From Pseudomonas haemolytica (lineage in GTDB: Bacteria; Pseudomonadota; Gammaproteobacteria; Pseudomonadales; Pseudomonadaceae): a stretch of 64,000 bases of DNA. The stretch covers positions 310,001-374,000 of the forward strand of contig NZ_VOIW01000004.1 in the NCBI RefSeq assembly GCF_009659625.1, in the 5' to 3' direction. The position numbers were made by a program, and so were the translations under genes. Position 1 is the first letter of the stretch, and each line of letters opens with the position of its first letter. Shown piece by piece: positions 58,131-64,000 of the stretch. Under the pieces are notes generated by a model, which saw only the letters and a list, made by a program, of their open reading frames with translations, was not told the origin of the DNA and searched no databases.

Positions 58131-59657
58131 ATGACTACTACGCCTAAACCTTTGGTCCTGATAATTCTCGATGGCTTCGGACACAGTGAAAGCCACCACG
58201 ACAACGCCGTGTACTCGGCCAACAAGCCAGTGCTGGACCGCCTGGCCGCCACCGTTCCCAACGGTTTGATCTCCGGTTCAGGCATGGACGTGGGCCTGCC
58301 GGACGGCCAGATGGGCAACTCGGAAGTCGGCCACATGAACCTCGGCGCCGGACGAGTGGTATACCAAGACTTCACACGCGTGACCAAATCGATCCGCGAC
58401 GGCGAGTTCTTCGAGAACCCGACTATTTGCGCGGCGGTGGATAAAGCAGTCGCGGCCGGCAAAGCCGTGCACTTCATGGGCCTGCTGTCGGACGGTGGCG
58501 TACACAGCCATCAGGACCACCTGGTGGCCATGGCCGAACTGGCCTTCAAGCGCGGCGCCGACAAGATCTACCTGCATGCCTTCCTCGACGGCCGTGATAC
58601 CCCGCCGAAAAGCGCGCAATCGTCCATCGAACTGCTCGACACCACTTTCGCCGCCCTCGGCAAAGGCCGCATCGCCAGCCTGGTAGGCCGCTACTTCGCC
58701 ATGGACCGCGACAACCGTTGGGACCGCGTGTCCCAGGCCTACAACCTGATCGTCGACGGCCAGGCCGAATTCAATGCCGCCACCGCCCAGGAAGGCCTGG
58801 AAGCAGCCTACGCCCGTGGCGAAAGCGATGAGTTCGTCAAGGCCACCACCATCGGCGAGCCGGTCAAGGTCGAAGACGGCGACGCCGTGGTGTTCATGAA
58901 CTTCCGTGCCGACCGTGCCCGCGAGCTGAGCCACGTGTTCGTCGATGACGGTTTCAAAGACTTCGAACGCGCGCGCCAGCCGAAAGTCGAGTTCGTCATG
59001 CTCACCCAATACGCCGCCAACATCCCGGCCCCGTCGGCGTTCGCCCCGGGCAGCCTGGAAAACGTGCTGGGCGACTACCTGGCGAAAAACGGCAAGACCC
59101 AGCTGCGCATCGCTGAGACCGAGAAATACGCCCACGTGACCTTCTTCTTCTCCGGTGGCCGCGAAGAACCGTTCCCGGGCGAAGAACGCATCCTGATCCC
59201 GTCGCCAAAAGTCGCGACCTACGACCTGCAACCGGAAATGAGCGCACCCGAAGTCACCGACAAAATCGTCGACGCCATTGAGCACCAGCGTTATGACGTG
59301 ATCGTGGTCAACTACGCCAACGGTGACATGGTCGGCCACAGTGGCAACCTGGAAGCAGCCGTTAAAGCCGTGGAATGCCTGGACCTGTGCGTCGGCCGTA
59401 TCGTCGACGCCCTGGAAAAAGTCGGCGGCGAAGCGCTGATCACGGCCGACCACGGTAACTGCGAGCAAATGTCCGACGAATCCACCGGCCAGGCGCATAC
59501 CGCCCACACTACCGAGCCAGTGCCGTTCATCTACGTTGGCAAACGCGATCTGAAAGTGCGTGACGGCGGCGTGTTGGCCGATGTCGCGCCGACCATGTTG
59601 ATGCTGATGGGGTTGGAGAAGCCGGCGGAGATGACTGGCACTTCGATATTGGTTTAA
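58131..59657 (+). CDS. gpmI: 2,3-bisphosphoglycerate-independent phosphoglycerate mutase
   Basis: This 508-aa manganese enzyme interconverts 3- and 2-phosphoglycerate. The phosphoserine nucleophile is in [15 protein letters not shown] (Ser near residue 64), and metal ligands are in ILDGFG, ADHGNCE and [10 protein letters not shown]. The start ATG follows GAGAGGA. A strong terminator follows the gene. Confidence 0.96.
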   Translation: MTTTPKPLVLIILDGFGHSESHHDNAVYSANKPVLDRLAATVPNGLISGSGMDVGLPDGQMGNSEVGHMNLGAGRVVYQDFTRVTKSIRDGEFFENPTICAAVDKAVAAGKAVHFMGLLSDGGVHSHQDHLVAMAELAFKRGADKIYLHAFLDGRDTPPKSAQSSIELLDTTFAALGKGRIASLVGRYFAMDRDNRWDRVSQAYNLIVDGQAEFNAATAQEGLEAAYARGESDEFVKATTIGEPVKVEDGDAVVFMNFRADRARELSHVFVDDGFKDFERARQPKVEFVMLTQYAANIPAPSAFAPGSLENVLGDYLAKNGKTQLRIAETEKYAHVTFFFSGGREEPFPGEERILIPSPKVATYDLQPEMSAPEVTDKIVDAIEHQRYDVIVVNYANGDMVGHSGNLEAAVKAVECLDLCVGRIVDALEKVGGEALITADHGNCEQMSDESTGQAHTAHTTEPVPFIYVGKRDLKVRDGGVLADVAPTMLMLMGLEKPAEMTGTSILV

Positions 59658-59702
59658 GCACTAAACACCCGATTAAATTGCCATAAACGGCTTTTTATGA
59701 CG

Positions 59703-59739
59703 AACGCCTCAAAGCAGTTGGCCTTGAGGCGTTTTTTTT
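59703..59739 (+). terminator. Terminator of gpmI
   Basis: AACGCCTCAA pairs with TTGAGGCGTT around a short loop and is followed by T8. Confidence 0.9.
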
Positions 59740-59793
59740 GCGGCGCTTGGCGGGCATACTAGGCCGTCCCTTTCCCTGGTGTCGCCCGCCTCT

Positions 59794-61089
59794 ATGCTTC
59801 GCGCCTTGATTACCCTCGCTCTTGTCTGCCTGCTCCAACCGGCTGTTGCCGATGAGCGCGCACAAACCCAACAACAGTTGGACGCTACGCGTCAGGACAT
59901 TACCGAGCTGAAAAAGCTGCTCGGCAAGCTCCAGGAAGAAAAATCCGGGGTGCAGAAAGACCTGCGCGGCACCGAAACCGAAATGGGCAAGCTCGAGAAG
60001 CAGGTCCAGGAGCTGCAAAAAGAACTAAAGAAGAGCGAGTCGGAACTGGAGCGACTCGACGCTGAGAAAAAAAAACTCCAGAGCGCACGCGTTGAACAGC
60101 AACGCCTGATCGCGATCCAGGCCCGTGCCGCGTACCAGAGCGGCCGCCAGGAATACCTCAAGCTGCTGCTCAACCAGCAGAACCCGGAAAAATTCGCCCG
60201 TACCCTCACCTATTACGACTACCTGAGCCAGGCGCGCCTGGCGCAACTGAAGGGTTTCAACGAAACCCTGCGCCAATTGGCCAATGTCGAACAGGAAATT
60301 GCCGACCAGCAATCACAGCTGCTCGATCAGAAAAGCGCCCTGGATACCCAGCGCGATCAGTTGGACAAGGTACGCAAGGAACGCCAGCAAGCCCTGGCCA
60401 AGCTCAACAGTGATGTAAAGGCCCGCGACGCCAAGCTCCAGGCCCGCGAGCAGGACCAGGCCGACCTGGCCAAAGTGCTCAAGACCATCGAAGAAACCCT
60501 GGCCCGCCAGGCACGCGAGGCCGAAGAAGCGCGGCAAAAAGCGCTGATCGCCCAGCAGGAAGCGGAAAAAAAGCGCCAGCGTGAGGCCGAACTGGCTGCC
60601 ACCAGTGACGCGCCAGCACCACGTAAACCGGCGCGCACAGCCCCTGGCCCGCTGGTTTCCAGCAGCGGCGAGTCGTTCGGCGGCCCTTTTGCATCAGCCC
60701 GGGGCAAACTTCCATGGCCTGTTGATGGTCGACTACTGGCACGCTTCGGCGAAACCCGTGGCGATGACACCCGCGCCAAGTGGGATGGGGTGATGATCAG
60801 CGCCTCTGCCGGCAGCCAGGTCCATGCTGTCCACGGTGGGCGCGTGGTGTTTGCCGATTGGCTGCGCGGCGCTGGTTTGCTGGTGATTCTTGACCACGGC
60901 AATGGCTATTTGAGCCTTTACGGCCACAATCAGACATTACTCAAGTCGGCAGGTGATGTTGTAAAAGCCGGTGAATCCATCTCCACTGTCGGTAACAGTG
61001 GCGGCCAGGACACCCCGGCGCTGTACTTCGCTATTCGTCAGCAGGGCCGCCCGAGCGACCCTGCACAATGGTGCAGATCCCAAGGATAG
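59794..61089 (+). CDS. envC: Murein hydrolase activator EnvC
   Basis: This 431-aa periplasmic protein has a signal peptide cleaved near PAVA, a long coiled coil (about residues 25-255) and a C-terminal LytM domain. The LytM domain keeps DHGNGY and YGHN but has KWDGV and LYFAI where the zinc ligands would be, so it is not itself a peptidase. EnvC activates amidases at the division septum. ATG at 59794 is preferred over GTG at 59779. Confidence 0.93.
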   Translation: MLRALITLALVCLLQPAVADERAQTQQQLDATRQDITELKKLLGKLQEEKSGVQKDLRGTETEMGKLEKQVQELQKELKKSESELERLDAEKKKLQSARVEQQRLIAIQARAAYQSGRQEYLKLLLNQQNPEKFARTLTYYDYLSQARLAQLKGFNETLRQLANVEQEIADQQSQLLDQKSALDTQRDQLDKVRKERQQALAKLNSDVKARDAKLQAREQDQADLAKVLKTIEETLARQAREAEEARQKALIAQQEAEKKRQREAELAATSDAPAPRKPARTAPGPLVSSSGESFGGPFASARGKLPWPVDGRLLARFGETRGDDTRAKWDGVMISASAGSQVHAVHGGRVVFADWLRGAGLLVILDHGNGYLSLYGHNQTLLKSAGDVVKAGESISTVGNSGGQDTPALYFAIRQQGRPSDPAQWCRSQG

Positions 61090-61119
61090 GGTCGCATCTA
61101 CATTAGGAGTTCGTTCGAC

Positions 61120-62436
61120 ATGCTGCATTTGTCCCGCCTCACTTCGCTGGCCCTGACGATCGCCCTGGTGATCGGCGCGCCTCTGGCTTTTGCCGACCAG
61201 GCCGCTGCGGCTGCACCCGCCGCCATGGCCGCGACCACCAAGGCGCCGTTGCCGCTGGACGAGCTGCGCACCTTCGCCGAGGTCATGGACCGCATCAAGG
61301 CAGCGTATGTCGAACCCGTAGACGACAAGACCCTGCTGGAAAATGCCATCAAGGGCATGCTCAGCAACCTCGACCCGCATTCCGCCTACCTGGGCCCGGA
61401 AGATTTCGCCGAGTTGCAGGAAAGCACCAGCGGCGAGTTCGGTGGCCTGGGCATCGAAGTGGGCTCCGAGGACGGCCAGATCAAAGTGGTCTCGCCCATC
61501 GACGACACCCCAGCGTCCAAGGCCGGCATCCAGGCTGGCGACCTGATCGTGAAGATCAACGGCCAGCCGACCCGCGGCCAGACCATGACCGAAGCCGTCG
61601 ACAAGATGCGTGGCAAACTCGGCCAGAAGATCACCCTGACCCTGGTACGCGACGGCGGCAACCCGTTTGACGTGACCCTGGCCCGCGCCACCATCACGGT
61701 CAAGAGCGTGAAGAGCCAGTTGCTGGAGTCAGGCTACGGCTACATCCGCATCACTCAGTTCCAGGTCAAGACCGGCGACGAAGTGGCCAAGGCCCTGGCC
61801 AAGCTGCGCAAAGACAACGGCAAGAAACTCAACGGCATCGTGCTCGACTTGCGCAACAACCCCGGCGGCGTGTTGCAATCGGCAGTCGAAGTGGTCGACC
61901 ACTTCGTCACCAAGGGCCTGATCGTCTACACCAAGGGCCGTATCGCCAACTCCGAGCTGCGTTTCTCGGCCACCGGCAACGACCTGAGCGAGAACGTGCC
62001 GCTGGCCGTGTTGATCAACGGCGGCAGCGCCTCGGCTTCGGAAATCGTCGCCGGTGCCCTGCAGGACCTCAAGCGCGGCGTGCTGATGGGCACCACCAGC
62101 TTCGGCAAAGGCTCGGTACAAACGGTATTGCCGTTGAACAACGAGCGTGCGCTGAAGATCACCACGGCGCTGTACTACACGCCGAACGGCCGCTCGATCC
62201 AGGCCCAGGGCATTGTGCCGGACATCGAGGTACGCCGCGCCAAGATCACCAATGAGATTGACGGCGAGTACTACAAAGAGGCCGACCTGCAAGGCCACCT
62301 GGGCAATGGCAACGGCGGCGCCGACCAGCCAACCGGCAGCGGCGCCAAGGCCAAGCCGATGCCGCAGGACGATGACTACCAACTGGCCCAGGCGCTGAGC
62401 CTGCTTAAAGGCCTGAGCATCACCCGCAGCCGTTGA
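61120..62436 (+). CDS. ctpA: Carboxyl-terminal processing protease, S41 family
   Basis: This 438-aa periplasmic serine protease has a signal peptide, a PDZ domain (about residues 105-185, FGGLGIEVGSEDG) and the catalytic Ser in GGSASASEIVAGAL with Lys in FGKGSVQT. In Pseudomonas CtpA degrades cell-wall endopeptidases and so controls peptidoglycan cross-linking. It follows envC by 30 bp. Confidence 0.94.
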   Translation: MLHLSRLTSLALTIALVIGAPLAFADQAAAAAPAAMAATTKAPLPLDELRTFAEVMDRIKAAYVEPVDDKTLLENAIKGMLSNLDPHSAYLGPEDFAELQESTSGEFGGLGIEVGSEDGQIKVVSPIDDTPASKAGIQAGDLIVKINGQPTRGQTMTEAVDKMRGKLGQKITLTLVRDGGNPFDVTLARATITVKSVKSQLLESGYGYIRITQFQVKTGDEVAKALAKLRKDNGKKLNGIVLDLRNNPGGVLQSAVEVVDHFVTKGLIVYTKGRIANSELRFSATGNDLSENVPLAVLINGGSASASEIVAGALQDLKRGVLMGTTSFGKGSVQTVLPLNNERALKITTALYYTPNGRSIQAQGIVPDIEVRRAKITNEIDGEYYKEADLQGHLGNGNGGADQPTGSGAKAKPMPQDDDYQLAQALSLLKGLSITRSR

Positions 62437-62438
62437 TC

Positions 62439-63212
62439 ATGCGATTTGCCCTGATCATCGCTATGTTGTGCAGCCTGGCAGGCGTCGCCCACGCGGCGCC
62501 TGCCAGCGAGCCACATAAAGCCTACCTGACCCTCATCATCGACGACCTGGGGCAAAACCTGCCGCGGGATCGTCGCGTGCTGGCCCTACCTGGGCCGGTG
62601 ACTACGGCTATCATGCCCGACACGCCCCACGCCGCCGAATTTGCCCGCGAGGCCCACAAGGCGGGCAAGATTGTGATCCTGCACATGCCCATGGACCCGG
62701 CCACCGGTCCGTTTGCCTGGCACCCGGGCCTGCCTGTGGAAGAACTCGGCAAGCGCCTGGACGCCGCGTTCCAGGCTGTGCCCTATACCGCCGGCATCAA
62801 CAACCACATGGGCAGCCGCATGACGGCGCAGCCAGAGGCGATGGCGTGGTTGATGGCCGAGCTACAACGGCGCCACAAGTTCTTTGTGGACAGCCGTACC
62901 AGCGCGCAAACCGTCGCTGCCGCCCAGGCGCAGAAGATCGGCCTGGCCCATGTATCGCGGGATGTGTTCCTTGATGACGAACGCACCGAGGCGGCGATTA
63001 CCACCCAACTGCAAACCGCAATCAAGCTGGCGCATAAACAAGGGTCGGCAGTGATGATCGGGCATCCTTACCCACAGACCCTAGCGGTGCTGGAGCGCGA
63101 GCTGCCCAAGCTCAAGGCCCAGGGCGTCGACTGGATCGATATCAAACTGATGATCAGCGTGCGCAGCAATCAGGCCATGGCCGGGCACGGCAAGAACGGT
63201 ATTTACCGCTAG
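62439..63212 (+). CDS. yibQ: Divergent polysaccharide deacetylase family protein (YibQ type)
   Basis: This 257-aa secreted protein has a signal peptide ending near VAHA and a NodB-like fold with LIIDDLGQN and GINNHMGSRMT. Metal-ligand residues partly remain. The function is not established; its place after envC and ctpA suggests cell-wall work. The ATG lies 2 bp after the ctpA stop. Confidence 0.87.
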   Translation: MRFALIIAMLCSLAGVAHAAPASEPHKAYLTLIIDDLGQNLPRDRRVLALPGPVTTAIMPDTPHAAEFAREAHKAGKIVILHMPMDPATGPFAWHPGLPVEELGKRLDAAFQAVPYTAGINNHMGSRMTAQPEAMAWLMAELQRRHKFFVDSRTSAQTVAAAQAQKIGLAHVSRDVFLDDERTEAAITTQLQTAIKLAHKQGSAVMIGHPYPQTLAVLERELPKLKAQGVDWIDIKLMISVRSNQAMAGHGKNGIYR

Positions 63213-63249
63213 ATCAAGATGGCGCAGCTCCCACAGTGGTGCTTGCCAG

Positions 63250-64000
63250 TTAGAGGTAACGCGCCATGATCTCGTCGACGACGCCGTCTTTGCGCAGCTG
63301 GTCCAGCGCAACCTGCAGCTTGGCCACCAGTTCGTCCGGCACATCCTTGTTCAACGCAAGGTAAAGCTGCGCGCTGTTGAACCGCAACACGGTCTTGAGC
63401 CCTGTCACACCGACCTGACGCGCCAGGTAACGCCCAGCCGGGTCGCCGGTGGCCCACAGGTCGATCTGGCCGTCCATGAGCTTTTGCGCATTGTCTTGAT
63501 CACGCAACACGACAATAGGGTTGAGCCCCTGCTTATCAAGCGTTTCGGCGATGGCATCCCCCTTGTAGGCGCCGATCTTGTAGGCGCGGGCGTGCTCAAG
63601 GTCGCTGAGTTGGATCTTGCTGTCAGCTTTAGCCAGCAGCACCCAGTCGTCTGGGCCGATGGGGCCGACCCATTTGAACAAGGCTTCACGGTCTGGCAGC
63701 CGTGCCATGACAAATACACCGTAGCCCGGCTTTTCCAGGGTGAGTTTGTAGATTCGCTCCCAAGGGAAACGCAGGGTGAGATTGTAGGAAATGCCAGCAC
63801 GCTTGAAGGTTTCGCGCACGATGTCCACGGCAATGCCTTCGATGTTCTCGTCCTTGGCGAAGTTCTTGCCGTTTTTCGCCATGTTGTAGGGCGGGAAGTT
63901 TTCCGTCAGCAACACCAGAGAGGCGTCAGACGGTTCTTCGGCTTGGACCGTACCGGCCATGAGCATGGAGGTACTGGCGAGGGCGAGCAGCAGGTGCTTG
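63250..64000 (-). CDS. Periplasmic solute-binding protein, cut by window end
   Basis: This is a family-3-type binding protein (LLTENFPPYN, GIAVDIVRETFKRAG, KIGAYKGDAIAE, and a C-terminal Arg-rich end). The reading frame continues through the window edge as a signal-peptide core, KHLLLALASTSMLMAGTVQA, so the start codon lies beyond 64000. It has no ABC permease nearby in the window and may work as an orphan sensor or transporter component. Confidence 0.82.
   Translation of the reverse strand, partial: KHLLLALASTSMLMAGTVQAEEPSDASLVLLTENFPPYNMAKNGKNFAKDENIEGIAVDIVRETFKRAGISYNLTLRFPWERIYKLTLEKPGYGVFVMARLPDREALFKWVGPIGPDDWVLLAKADSKIQLSDLEHARAYKIGAYKGDAIAETLDKQGLNPIVVLRDQDNAQKLMDGQIDLWATGDPAGRYLARQVGVTGLKTVLRFNSAQLYLALNKDVPDELVAKLQVALDQLRKDGVVDEIMARYL

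Overview
The window is a chromosomal stretch of a fluorescent-group Pseudomonas. The evidence is GC-rich coding sequence, Pseudomonas-type gene families of full length, many REP/REPIN palindromes of the fluorescens type, and a gene order that, from recalled knowledge, follows the pha-tat-hut-gln-ctpA part of the P. aeruginosa chromosome. It is core genome: no phage, insertion sequence, CRISPR array, rRNA or tRNA was seen. The first gene (phaZ) and the last (a solute-binding protein) are cut by the window edges.

Layout. 1-4.7 kb: medium-chain polyhydroxyalkanoate genes (phaZ end, phaC2, phaD, then phaF, phaI and a small granule-associated gene on the other strand), with a candidate PhaD operator. 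4.9-10.9 kb: housekeeping genes ubiE-ubiJ-ubiB, hisI-hisE, tatABC and rsmE. 11-15 kb: two paralogous chemoreceptors, each behind a flagellar-sigma-like promoter. 15-18.7 kb: a polar amino acid ABC transporter with two paralogous binding proteins. 18.9-24.8 kb: opgGH (osmoregulated periplasmic glucans), dtd and pip. 25-41 kb: a complete histidine-utilisation cluster. It has hutF facing hutC-hutD-hutU, an NCS1 permease, the hutXWV ABC importer, two histidase-like genes, an APC permease and hutI-hutG. HutC-type operators and a sigma-54-like site lie in its control regions. 41-48.4 kb: two small lipoproteins, fbp, glgP, a cysteine-cluster protein and typA. 48.6-55.8 kb: thiI, then the nitrogen circuit glnA - periplasmic chorismate mutase - ntrB-ntrC, followed by a sigma-54-driven small RNA locus. 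55.8-64 kb: an unknown membrane protein, trmL, secB-grxC-yibN facing gpmI-envC-ctpA-yibQ, and the cut binding protein.

The two most interesting observations follow. (1) The histidase paralogue at 30.2-31.8 kb lacks the Ala-Ser-Gly triad that forms the MIO cofactor and has changed two further active-site residues. It keeps the family fold signatures and sits directly upstream of an intact hutH, so it looks like a pseudoenzyme built into the hut operon. (2) Just downstream of ntrC are an NtrC-like site, a near-consensus sigma-54 promoter and two tandem stem-loop modules with an identical loop, co-varying stems and U-rich tails. This matches the position and regulation of the nitrogen-regulated sRNA NrsZ. 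In addition, at least nine REP/REPIN elements of two families mark most gene boundaries, and trmL and its divergent neighbour have overlapping start codons.
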